In this document: piece after piece, positions 22,760-30,429 of the stretch
Numbering within the stretch: position 1 is the first letter of the stretch
Layout: every line of letters starts with the position of its first letter
NCBI GenBank assembly: GCA_002733575.1
Contig: NVWB01000181.1
Location: forward strand, 1-32,568
Direction: 5' to 3'
Source of the DNA: Blastopirellula sp.
GTDB taxonomy: Bacteria; Planctomycetota; Planctomycetia; Pirellulales; Pirellulaceae
DNA length: 32,568 nucleotides
The notes under the pieces: generated by a model
The model's database searches: none
Told to the model about the DNA's origin: nothing
The model's input: the letters and a program-made list of their open reading frames with translations, nothing else
Translations under genes and position numbers: made by a program

Positions 22760-22798
22760 ATTGGGGCTGTGCGTATGTGAGGTTGGCAGAGTGAAAAC

Positions 22799-24757
22799 TT
22801 AGTCACTCCAATTGCCATTGACAATCGAGCTAGTGCCGATTGCCTTTTTGATTTCCGGTTTTAAAATCTTCGGTGGAATGACTAAGGTCTCAAAGAATTT
22901 GAGATTGGGTTTTTCATACTGTCTGACTGCCTCTTGAATCGACTGTCCCTCTTTCATATGAAGCATAAAAGGCATACCGTTGGTACTAGCCCGATTCCAG
23001 AGTTCATCATTACGTGACATGATTTTGAACGAAGCAGTGAATGGGGTCATACTCACAGTTTCTTCCCCCCCTCTAAATCCAAAGCCTCGATAAGTTTTCT
23101 CTTGTCGTTTTCCCCGGCCAATTGTCGCCACAATTTGCAGAGGCGAAGCTTGATCCACCTGCCATCCAATCTTCTCAATATTCTTGACTAACCCCTGATA
23201 AATCACGTTTTTGTCAATTCCCCCAACGGTTTCAATTCGGATTGAAATTCTTGAGCCTGGAGCAACGGCCAACAGTCCAGCGTCACCGCTGGTTAGTTTG
23301 TCTTCCATTTGCACTGCTGCATCGTGCGGAATTTGCAGCCCTGCCAAAGAGTAGCTCTTGCTTTTTTCGTGAGTGGCAACAATGCCTCCGGCCATAAGAA
23401 TCGAACCTTTGGGCACAGTGTACTTCCATACCGACATTCCAAGATTAGGCTCTAATAAACCACCTCGCGTTGTTAGTAGATATTTATCATCTACCCAACC
23501 AATTAAGTCTCCCAAACTATCAGCCAATGTGGCTTCTGTAAGCACTTGCGATTTAACCAAATCCCAAACTAGAAACTGGTTACCGTAAACCAGTGCTAAA
23601 CGGTCTCCACTATCACTAAAATCAACTTGCGGAGGAAAGGAGCCACTAAACGGAACCTTGCCTAGCACTTCTCTTTTCGCTAAGTCAATAATTTGACAGC
23701 CTCCACTAATTGGAATTGCCATGTATTTTTTATTTCCACTCAAGCGAAAACTTCCATGACCAGCATCATCGATTAACCACTCACAGCTCCCAGACTCTAG
23801 ATTCCAATGGTAAATTTTCTTTTCCACTTGAACTAACGCGGTCGAACCATCAAGCATCCTTGCAGATTTCACCGCGCCTTTATCTTTGTCACCGGGAAGC
23901 TCCCATCTTTTTATCGCAATGGGTTTGCCGGTCGAGGTTTTATCTAAGAGAACGAGATCACCACCCTTATTCCAAGGATCATCAAAGTCTATCAAAACAA
24001 GAGATCGATCAGAGGCAACATCATGATCAAGCATCATAAGCGGAACGTCGAGGTCCATAAGTTCTTGTGGACTGCCACCATTTCCTTTCACAAGATACAA
24101 CTTGCCGTCGATATCTGCCCGGCCGAACCCATGATGATAAACCGAAATTGCATACATCGATTCACTGGGATTAATTAATATCGGGCTTGTTACTTTGGCA
24201 AAGAAATCGACCTTTCCAAGCGGCACATTAAAAGATCGTATTTTCGTTGGCGTAAAAACATCAGGCTCAATCGGGGGAAGCTGTTTGTCAAATTTAACGG
24301 AAACAGATCTCCCGTTGGTTTTCAAAACATTTGTTTTATCTTTTTTTAATAAACTAAGATTTCCACCAGCCGCTGAGTTTCCCATGGGCACACCCATCGG
24401 TGCATCAGTTCCACCAGCAAATGGGTTGGCGGGTTTAGACGACATGCCTTCCAGAAACCCTTTGTCGATGTTGCTTAAGATATCAACAGGAACGGTAATC
24501 AGTTTCCCATCCTTCTTTAGTAGATATACATTCCCATCTTGAAACTTCAAAAGCTCGGCTTCTATCTGAAAAGAACCCGTTTTGTCGGTCCAGGTACGAA
24601 CCACATTTTGCGCGAAGATGCTTGTGGTGAAGAACAACAACAAGACGGAGAAGGCAATACTTGCCACAAGTTTGTGACTGATCTGAATGCGATTCACAGT
24701 AAACGATTCCCGATAATAAAACAAATGATTCGAAGGAACACTAATCTCCCCAATCAT
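22799..24757 (-). CDS. SHD1-domain beta-propeller protein, paralogue 2
   Basis: 652 residues with the same plan as its neighbour. The signal anchor is at about 29-49 (LVASIAFSVLLLFFTTSIFA). The SHD1 domain, 54-103, has RTWTDKTGSFQIEAELLKF, VYLLKKDGKLITVPVDIL. A propeller has IYHWNLESGSCEWLI, GCQIIDLAKREVLGKV and FLVWDLVKS. The C-terminal region has GWQVDQASPLQIVATIGRGK and PPKILKPEI. By eye the two proteins share somewhat under half of their residues, so this is an old tandem duplication. The ATG at 24757 gives a 28-residue lead before the signal peptide. A GTG at 24697, preceded by GGGAA, would begin closer to it and may be the real start. Exported or membrane-anchored; function unknown. It is divergent from the dehydrogenase gene. 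Confidence 0.83.
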   Translation of the reverse strand: MIGEISVPSNHLFYYRESFTVNRIQISHKLVASIAFSVLLLFFTTSIFAQNVVRTWTDKTGSFQIEAELLKFQDGNVYLLKKDGKLITVPVDILSNIDKGFLEGMSSKPANPFAGGTDAPMGVPMGNSAAGGNLSLLKKDKTNVLKTNGRSVSVKFDKQLPPIEPDVFTPTKIRSFNVPLGKVDFFAKVTSPILINPSESMYAISVYHHGFGRADIDGKLYLVKGNGGSPQELMDLDVPLMMLDHDVASDRSLVLIDFDDPWNKGGDLVLLDKTSTGKPIAIKRWELPGDKDKGAVKSARMLDGSTALVQVEKKIYHWNLESGSCEWLIDDAGHGSFRLSGNKKYMAIPISGGCQIIDLAKREVLGKVPFSGSFPPQVDFSDSGDRLALVYGNQFLVWDLVKSQVLTEATLADSLGDLIGWVDDKYLLTTRGGLLEPNLGMSVWKYTVPKGSILMAGGIVATHEKSKSYSLAGLQIPHDAAVQMEDKLTSGDAGLLAVAPGSRISIRIETVGGIDKNVIYQGLVKNIEKIGWQVDQASPLQIVATIGRGKRQEKTYRGFGFRGGEETVSMTPFTASFKIMSRNDELWNRASTNGMPFMLHMKEGQSIQEAVRQYEKPNLKFFETLVIPPKILKPEIKKAIGTSSIVNGNWSD

Positions 24758-24909
24758 AACGTAAAGTTCTTACCTAATCAAAGGGAACTTCTGTTTCCAG
24801 GGTTGTCGAAAGACTTTCATACGGCAAAATAGTAAGCACGAAACGATATGGCATTGTTTAAAACAGCGTAAACCTCGTGCTTTTGGCCTAAAACAGATAT
24901 AAAACCACC

Positions 24910-25857
24910 ATGAAAATTGTATTTCTAGATAACGCAACATTGAATCCTGGCGACCTGGACTGGGGGCCGATGGATAAATTGGGCGAACTGGTTCTCTACG
25001 AAGGGACGCCTGTGGACCGAGTTTCTGAGAGAATCCGAGATGCCGATGCGGTGTTCAGCAACAAAGTTTGGGTGGGTCGAGATTCGATTGAGGCCGCCAA
25101 CAACTTAAAGTTCATCGGCGTCACCGCCACTGGCTACAACAATATCGATGTCGAAGCGGCTACCGAGCAAAAAATCCCGGTCTGCAATGTGCCAGGCTAC
25201 GGAACCACCGCGGTTGCCCAAGCCACCATCGCCATGCTGCTGTGTGCTACCAATCACGTATTTGAACATCATACCGATGTCCAAAACGGCTTGTGGCAAA
25301 AGTCGGACAACTTCTGTTTTTGGACGAAGCCGCTTGTGGAATTGGCTGGAAAAAACTTGGCTATCATCGGCTATGGGGCCATCGGCAAAAAAGTGGCCGC
25401 AATCGCCGAAGCACTTGGCATGAACATCCTGATTGCACAAATTCCAGGTCGACCTGATTCGCCAGATAAAGTTCCGTTTGAATCGGCCCTACAACAGGCC
25501 GATGTCGTGACGTTACATTGTCCACTTTCGGAACTAACCGACAAAATCATCAACCGCGAAACCTTAAAGCTGTTCAAACAATCGGCCATTTTACTCAACA
25601 CCGGGCGTGGCGACTTGGTCAACGAAGCCGAACTGGCCGAAGCACTCAATACCGGAGTTATCGGTGCCTACTGCGGTGACGTACTGAGCAGCGAACCGCC
25701 AGCAGCAGATAACCCGCTACTCTCTGCCAAAAACTGCATCATCACCCCTCACCAAGCCTGGGCCGCCAAAGAATCTCGCCAACGCTTGTTTGATGGCACG
25801 GTGGAGAACTACCAAGCGTTTTTGGATGGGCAGTTGAAGAATTGTGTGAACTGGTAG
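24910..25857 (+). CDS. D-2-hydroxyacid dehydrogenase (glycerate dehydrogenase/hydroxypyruvate reductase-like)
   Basis: An NAD(P)H-dependent cytosolic enzyme of 315 residues that interconverts 2-keto and D-2-hydroxy acids. The substrate-binding N-terminal region has VTATGYNNIDVEAA and NVPGYGTTAVAQATIAMLL. The nucleotide-binding motif is GYGAIGKKVA (154-163). The catalytic set is complete: R233 in NTGRGDLV, E262 in LSSEPP and H281 in ITPHQAWA. The overall pattern is closest to bacterial glycerate dehydrogenase, which reduces hydroxypyruvate, but the substrate cannot be fixed from sequence. The ATG at 24910 directly starts strand 1 (MKIVFLDNAT); no clear ribosome-binding site is present. The last 18 bases of the gene, including the stop, are repeated in tandem directly after it (25858-25875). 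The next gene on the strand begins 69 bases downstream. Confidence 0.9.
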   Translation: MKIVFLDNATLNPGDLDWGPMDKLGELVLYEGTPVDRVSERIRDADAVFSNKVWVGRDSIEAANNLKFIGVTATGYNNIDVEAATEQKIPVCNVPGYGTTAVAQATIAMLLCATNHVFEHHTDVQNGLWQKSDNFCFWTKPLVELAGKNLAIIGYGAIGKKVAAIAEALGMNILIAQIPGRPDSPDKVPFESALQQADVVTLHCPLSELTDKIINRETLKLFKQSAILLNTGRGDLVNEAELAEALNTGVIGAYCGDVLSSEPPAADNPLLSAKNCIITPHQAWAAKESRQRLFDGTVENYQAFLDGQLKNCVNW

Positions 25858-25875
25858 AACTGTGTGAACTGGTAG
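25840..25875 (+). repeat. Tandem 18-bp duplication across the stop codon
   Basis: AATTGTGTGAACTGGTAG (25840-25857) is followed at once by AACTGTGTGAACTGGTAG (25858-25875), differing at one base. The first copy encodes the last five residues and stop of the dehydrogenase. The second lies after the stop in the same phase. It looks like a slippage or short duplication event. Confidence 0.9.
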
Positions 25876-25926
25876 AACGGTATTCCCTGAGGAACTTCAT
25901 CCCCTAAATTAAAGGAATTTGATCGC

Positions 25927-27066
25927 ATGTATCTCAGGTTGCCATTCACCGTTTCGCTAATCCTCTTCTGCTCCGCAAATTTTTCGCAATCAGCTCCGCC
26001 TGTTGATCGTAAAAGAAGCGATCCGCCAATTATTCGGTCATCGTGGGATGATCTTACCGAGGGGATTCAGAGCCGGGAGGATTGGACGCAACGCCACCCG
26101 GTACTCAAGCAACGTTTTCTAGATCTAATTCGCGATGACCAGAAACCGAAAAAGCCGCTACTCGATTTGAAGAAGCACGAGTCGACCGTTGTCGATGGCG
26201 TCTACACGCGAATTCTAATCAGTTACAACGTCGAGCAGGGCGAACGGGCTCATGCTTATCTCGGAATTCCGGTGGGGTTAAAATCGAAAGCTCCCGCAGT
26301 GGTTGCCTTGCATGGTACGTTTCCCCAAGGCAAGCAGCGAGTCGCGGGATTGCTAGACAACCCCGACAAAGCGTATCTCGACCATTTGTGTCGACAGGGT
26401 TACGTGGTGATTGCCCCTGATCATTTTGTGGCCGGTCATCGTATTCCACCCGAAGGCCCCTATGATACGACTCGATTCTATAAGAAACACCCCAACTGGA
26501 CGGCTGTCGGAAAGTTCACCTACGAGCATTCCATCGCCATCGATGTTTTGCAATCACTTTCCGAAGTCGACCCTGAACAGATTGGAGCCCTAGGGCATTC
26601 ACTGGGAGGGCACGGCACTTTATTTTTGGCAGCCTATGACGAACGCGTGAAAGCGGCGGCCTGCAACTGCGGCGCATCGTTCTTTCGGCATAATTCCCAA
26701 GCCGATGCCTGGGCAAGAGATCATTGGTACGTCTACTTCAAGCACATTCGTCCCGATATGGTGAAAGGGAAATTGCCGCCCATCGATTTCCATGAAATCA
26801 TGGCATTGATTGCACCGCGTGCTTTTTTAGATTTGTCTGGATTGAATGATGGAGCACCGCTAACACAACGGCAACGGTTGCTGATGTTGTCAGGCGTGAT
26901 GGGTATTTATGAATTGGAAAAGGCTCCGCAAAACTTTGCGTTTTACGTGCATGGCCGAGGTCATTCTGTGGCTCACGAGTCTCGACAATTGATGTACGGT
27001 TGGATGGACACACACCTCAAGCCCGATTCAGCCACCAAGACCCAACTCATTTCAAACGATGAATAA
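25927..27066 (+). CDS. Exported alpha/beta-hydrolase (dienelactone hydrolase/acetyl esterase-like)
   Basis: 379 residues with a signal peptide ending at SQSA-P (1-23). The alpha/beta-hydrolase fold shows APAVVALHGTF (strand and oxyanion region), YVVIAPDHFVAGHR, the nucleophile elbow GHSLGG with S225, a likely acid D308 in SGLNDGAP, and H346 in GRGHSV. All three triad members are present. Planctomycete enzymes of this type are usually annotated as dienelactone hydrolase or acetyl xylan esterase family; in a sulfatase-rich neighbourhood carbohydrate ester removal is plausible (inference). AAAGGAA lies 10 bases before the ATG at 25927. It follows the dehydrogenase on the same strand, so co-transcription is possible. 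The C-terminus extends about 20 residues past the last fold element. Confidence 0.86.
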   Translation: MYLRLPFTVSLILFCSANFSQSAPPVDRKRSDPPIIRSSWDDLTEGIQSREDWTQRHPVLKQRFLDLIRDDQKPKKPLLDLKKHESTVVDGVYTRILISYNVEQGERAHAYLGIPVGLKSKAPAVVALHGTFPQGKQRVAGLLDNPDKAYLDHLCRQGYVVIAPDHFVAGHRIPPEGPYDTTRFYKKHPNWTAVGKFTYEHSIAIDVLQSLSEVDPEQIGALGHSLGGHGTLFLAAYDERVKAAACNCGASFFRHNSQADAWARDHWYVYFKHIRPDMVKGKLPPIDFHEIMALIAPRAFLDLSGLNDGAPLTQRQRLLMLSGVMGIYELEKAPQNFAFYVHGRGHSVAHESRQLMYGWMDTHLKPDSATKTQLISNDE

Positions 27067-27105
27067 GAATCAGCCAATTATCATTATGCTAATGGAGATG
27101 CTTCG

Positions 27106-28065
27106 ATGGGTCCGGAATTTACCTTAATGCAATTACTCCTTTTGCTTTTTATGATTATAGCATTTCCGCTAAGCCTCTTTTCATCTCTACTTGCAATTCT
27201 ACTCGCATTGCTTCGGCACAAAAAAGCAGCAAAGAATGCGGCGATATTTGGCATAGGGTTAGCGATATGTGTTTCTCTAATTTTGGCAATAGAACTTGAC
27301 CCGTATTACCTCGGCCTAGCTGGTAGTTTCTTTTTTGTAATATCTGTCCTTGGGATAATTACACTGATACTCAATCGAGTCTATGCAGAACTAGAACCTG
27401 TAAAAGGGTTTCAAATCCCTCTTTCTGTCATATTCTTTCTTATTGCGATTTTAGGTTGCGGTCTTGGAATCTATAAATACTCCCAAAAAAGCTACTACCG
27501 AGAAAGAGATGAATTACTTATAAAATATCAAACCATCTCTGGCATCAACGACATTCGAATAACTGGGCATGAGAATTCAGACGTCTTCTGGATAGGTGAA
27601 GTGACTTTCTCGGTAGAAGGTATCCCCAATTCAATCGTAAAGATTTCATATGAGCCCCCAACAACGACCCCTTCTTTTAGAGACTCAGAATTAATAGTGA
27701 AACAAATCGGCCCATGGGAGTTTCAGCAAGATATGACCTATATTTATAAACCCCCTTCAGATTTCTCAGGTACGTCCTCTTCTTATTCAAGAAACTACAT
27801 CTCTCTTGGTAAAAAAGGACATGCCAACCAATACCCAGACAAAATAGATGTAGAAATTCATACGATTGAAGATATTCGAGACAACTACCGTGAATTGGTT
27901 GGTAGATTTAAAAAGTGGCCTACGAAATCAAATCCTGGAACTTTTATTATTGTAGGGAATGAGAAAGATACTCAATATGATTATTATTGTCTCTATGATC
28001 CAACGTATGATTTAATCGAAGCAGACCAACCAAAGGCGACTGTCAAGCAGCCGCCTTCTGATTAG
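27106..28065 (+). CDS. Membrane protein of unknown function
   Basis: 319 residues, not recognised. GGAG lies about nine bases before the ATG at 27106. Four hydrophobic segments are seen at about 8-36, 46-63, 69-88 and 103-124. They are followed by KYSQKSYYRERDELL and a soluble, mostly beta C-terminal domain of 190 residues with many Tyr, Ser and Asp (for example YEPPTTTPSFRDSEL and YKPPSDFSGTSSSYSRNY). Base composition is visibly more A/T-rich than in the neighbouring enzyme genes, which may indicate later acquisition or relaxed codon use. It starts 39 bases after the alpha/beta-hydrolase and ends 12 bases before the convergent ThuA gene. No catalytic motif is visible. A receptor or regulator anchored in the membrane is one possibility, but nothing supports a specific role. 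Confidence 0.7.
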   Translation: MGPEFTLMQLLLLLFMIIAFPLSLFSSLLAILLALLRHKKAAKNAAIFGIGLAICVSLILAIELDPYYLGLAGSFFFVISVLGIITLILNRVYAELEPVKGFQIPLSVIFFLIAILGCGLGIYKYSQKSYYRERDELLIKYQTISGINDIRITGHENSDVFWIGEVTFSVEGIPNSIVKISYEPPTTTPSFRDSELIVKQIGPWEFQQDMTYIYKPPSDFSGTSSSYSRNYISLGKKGHANQYPDKIDVEIHTIEDIRDNYRELVGRFKKWPTKSNPGTFIIVGNEKDTQYDYYCLYDPTYDLIEADQPKATVKQPPSD

Positions 28066-28077
28066 CTGATATCTCGA

Positions 28078-29004
28078 TCACTTCTTGCGCGGTTTCTTCG
28101 GATCCAAATTCGCATTCAGCAGTTCGTCTGAAACGGTCGACTCGACACCACCGGCTGGCACTTTGGTTTTGGTCAGCCATACCATGGCGTTGAGTACTAC
28201 TTTGCGGAAGTCGTTGTTGCCCCAGTTGTCGTGATAGTGACCGCCGGTGAAGCCAAATCCGCGACCGCCATCTTTACGCTCTACGGCCCACATCATCGCT
28301 TCGGCCCGGCCTTTGGAAGCTTGAATGTGTGGGTACGGGCCTTTCGGATAAACATAAGGACCATCACGCACTTCGTCCGAAGGCACACCGACCAAAATCG
28401 GGACAAACTTCAGGCCATCCACATTTGCCGATTCGTTGCCGCTGATGTCGTTGATGAAACGTATGTTCATGTACCATTCGTCTTTGATGGTAAATGGTTT
28501 CACGCCGTTGGCGATTGGGTGATCAGGGAAGTGATCGAAACGGGGTTCCCACATAGGGTTACAAGAGAACTGATCTTCGTAGTGACCACCAATCCATTTT
28601 TTGAACTGCGGCCCCGCTTGCTTAGGCACAATCTCAACGCCAAAGTGCATAAAGCCCAGTCCGACGCCTTTGTCGGCCAGTGAATCAATCAACTTCAAAC
28701 GATGCCCGTCGCCTTGTACGACTTCGTGTCGAGTCTTGCCATCCATATAGAAAATAATCGCATCGGCATCATCAAAAATCGACTCATCTTTCGGCCAACC
28801 ATTCAATACAAAATGGGTCTCAACCGCGGTGAAATCTTTCATCGAATCAGCCAACAACTGCACACCCGCGTTGAACTCGTGCATCCGCGGAGGATGCGAA
28901 GGCTTGCCGGCAACAATCACCAGTTTGGCCTTGTCAGCAGCATCGGCAAACAATGGAACAGCAATCAAAAACAACAGCGGCAAGATCAAGCAAATTTTTT
29001 TCAC
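28078..29004 (-). CDS. Exported ThuA-domain protein
   Basis: 308 residues from the GTG at 29004, which begins the signal peptide (M)KKICLILPLLFLIAVPLFA. An in-frame TTG at 29025 would add seven residues and has no better ribosome-binding site. The ThuA-like (trehalose utilisation, class I glutamine amidotransferase-like fold) domain shows AKLVIVAGKPSHPPRMHEFN, DADAIIFYMDGKTRHE, VGLGFMHFGVEI, GGHYEDQF, DEWYMNIRF and GFGFTGGHYHDNW near the end. ThuA proteins are linked to disaccharide use, but their reaction is not established. The C-terminus is basic (DPKKPRKK). Planctomycetes carry many such exported paralogues. A promoter-like TATAAT lies 48 bases upstream. It is convergent with the unknown membrane protein gene. 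Confidence 0.87.
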   Translation of the reverse strand: MKKICLILPLLFLIAVPLFADAADKAKLVIVAGKPSHPPRMHEFNAGVQLLADSMKDFTAVETHFVLNGWPKDESIFDDADAIIFYMDGKTRHEVVQGDGHRLKLIDSLADKGVGLGFMHFGVEIVPKQAGPQFKKWIGGHYEDQFSCNPMWEPRFDHFPDHPIANGVKPFTIKDEWYMNIRFINDISGNESANVDGLKFVPILVGVPSDEVRDGPYVYPKGPYPHIQASKGRAEAMMWAVERKDGGRGFGFTGGHYHDNWGNNDFRKVVLNAMVWLTKTKVPAGGVESTVSDELLNANLDPKKPRKK

Positions 29005-29051
29005 AATGGAACCCAATTCGTACAAACAAGGAACAAAACTTCTAAGCGAAC

Positions 29052-29080
29052 ATTATAACCCGAGACACCGTTTGATCCAA
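29052..29080 (-). promoter_or_regulatory. Candidate promoter of the ThuA gene
   Basis: On the minus strand TTGGAT (29080-29075) and a perfect TATAAT (29057-29052) are separated by 17 bases. Transcription would begin near 29045, about 40 bases before the GTG start at 29004. Confidence 0.45.
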
Positions 29081-29177
29081 GCATCGAAAAAGAGTTAATC
29101 TCTAGAGTAGTGTTTACACCCATTTGTCAGTTATTTTTGCGGTGAATTTGGGTTAAACTTGAAAGGCTTACACTTTT

Positions 29178-29594
29178 CTAATCGAGAGAAACTGGCTGAG
29201 AGGAAGATTCTCTATACGGGTAAAGTGTAATTCGGAGTGAGATTCCATAATCGGCAATTCGCTTGATTGAGTCTGCTGAGACACCTTGAGTAAAGCCCCA
29301 TGGTTCATCCCCACAGTCATATCCGATGTCAAATTCTCGTTTTGTACAACTTTCCCATATTTTGCGTGCCGACTCTGAAAGTGAACCGATGGAGTTTAGC
29401 AAATTTACAATGTTTGTTTCCGGATCTCCATCTTTTAAATCTTCACACCAAAGATACCAAAGCCCATCTTCACCGGCAGTTACATGGACATATAGATCAT
29501 TCGCTTCAAGTTCCACAGTAAGCACTGCTGGGTCAACATCTACGATCAAATCAAGATCGGTGTTCAGGTACTGTATGATTGGTTGACTTGTCAA
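29178..29594 (-). CDS. Conserved hypothetical cytosolic protein, translationally coupled
   Basis: 138 residues, no named family recognised. It starts with TTG at 29594 (MTSQPIIQYLNTDLDLIV). The choice is supported by AGGAA (29604-29600) with a 5-base spacer, and that Shine-Dalgarno overlaps the TAG stop of the upstream gene, so translation is probably coupled. Visible features are an acidic N-terminal half (DLDLIVDVDPAVLTVELEAND), LWYLWCEDL, a helix with SESARKIWESC, then REFDIGYDCGDEPWGFTQG and a final beta strand GISLRITLYPYR. No signal peptide or membrane segment is present. The motif set FxIGYDCGxxPW plus SLRxTLYP looks conserved, from memory of similar planctomycete hypotheticals. It might be a small regulatory or immunity-like protein, but this is speculation. 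Confidence 0.7.
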   Translation of the reverse strand: MTSQPIIQYLNTDLDLIVDVDPAVLTVELEANDLYVHVTAGEDGLWYLWCEDLKDGDPETNIVNLLNSIGSLSESARKIWESCTKREFDIGYDCGDEPWGFTQGVSADSIKRIADYGISLRITLYPYRESSSQPVSLD

Positions 29595-29602
29595 AGTGTT
29601 TC

Positions 29603-30280
29603 CTAGGATAGTAAGCTAATAATCTGAATGTGCTGTAGCTCTTCTTCCTGATACAAAAAGATCAATTGATGATCATTGCGTTGGTAGATGAGTTTAAGCA
29701 ACTCCTCGTTCTCTCTTTCTTCTTGATGTGGCATGCCTAATTGTTGTAAGACAACATCCTTGGTCATTTGGTTCATCTGAAAAAACTCGCCATTGATCTC
29801 AAATCTCCCCTTGAAAGAATGCGTGTTTGCCGAATTCAATGGTTCATTGTTGATTTGAAACTTTATCAATGTTTGCGTCTTGGGCTCGATCCAAAACCGA
29901 ATACCAATGGCATCGTAGTACAAATATCCGGTCGCCCCATGAAGCGAAGGACCGAGAATTGATAGCTTCTCGATTGGGTCACCCAGTGAAATAATATTGA
30001 GTGCCCCAGTGTTTAAGTCTAAGCAGATTTCTGGATTAGTCGAAGCAGGCCATTTTTTCGACGGGTTTTTATAAAGATCGCGTATGAAATGCATTACAAA
30101 CCAAATGATGAAAAGAGCAACTGAAACCGTAATCAATAAATCAAGTGGGATTCCTGTGTAGTAAGCGATTGCGACCAAAATCGCAAATATAAGTAACTCA
30201 ACTAGTGAGGATAATCCGTCAAACATGAAGTGAATTATTGGGTTGAATTTTAAAATTGGTGCCCGTGTCAAACTAGCCAT
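29603..30280 (-). CDS. Membrane-anchored protein of unknown function
   Basis: 225 residues, not recognised. Two neighbouring hydrophobic segments at about 23-42 and 48-66 form a membrane hairpin (ELLIFAILVAIAYYTG, LLITVSVALFIIWFV). A cytosolic domain with many beta strands follows (ICLDLNTGALNIISLGD, GYLYYDAIGIRFWIEP). The last 70 residues contain FEINGEFFQMNQMTKDVVLQQLG and end in DHQLIFLYQEEELQHIQIIS. That ending suggests a small alpha/beta domain of the kind used to test a bifurcated sequence with a G-x-P turn (LGMPHQ). The ATG at 30280 has no clear ribosome-binding site. It overlaps the ribosome-binding site of the next gene with its stop codon, making a two-gene unit of unknown role. It diverges from a sulfatase gene. 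Confidence 0.68.
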   Translation of the reverse strand: MASLTRAPILKFNPIIHFMFDGLSSLVELLIFAILVAIAYYTGIPLDLLITVSVALFIIWFVMHFIRDLYKNPSKKWPASTNPEICLDLNTGALNIISLGDPIEKLSILGPSLHGATGYLYYDAIGIRFWIEPKTQTLIKFQINNEPLNSANTHSFKGRFEINGEFFQMNQMTKDVVLQQLGMPHQEERENEELLKLIYQRNDHQLIFLYQEEELQHIQIISLLS

Positions 30281-30352
30281 CGTATAGAAGAACCGGATTG
30301 ATGTCTAATTGTTTCGTCTAAAACCGATAGATATTGAACTTTCCGTATTATT

Positions 30353-30381
30353 TTGACAACATCACTCAGATGCGTCACAAT
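30353..30381 (+). promoter_or_regulatory. Candidate promoter of the sulfatase at 30430
   Basis: A perfect -35 hexamer TTGACA (30353-30358) lies 17 bases before CACAAT (30376-30381, 4 of 6 matches to the -10 consensus). Transcription would start near 30388, about 40 bases before the ATG. Confidence 0.5.
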
Positions 30382-30429
30382 AGAGACTTCGTTTTTCTGG
30401 ATTAATTCAGCCTCTAAGAGATTCATTAG

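Noticed and set aside
24898..24903. TATAAA as a -10 element for the dehydrogenase gene, implying a leaderless transcript
   Set aside because: No -35 hexamer is found at 15-19 bases, and the region is A/T-rich, so the match may be chance.
25105..25440. 111-residue antisense frame in the dehydrogenase gene
   Set aside because: It lies completely within a gene with intact catalytic motifs and has no ribosome-binding site.
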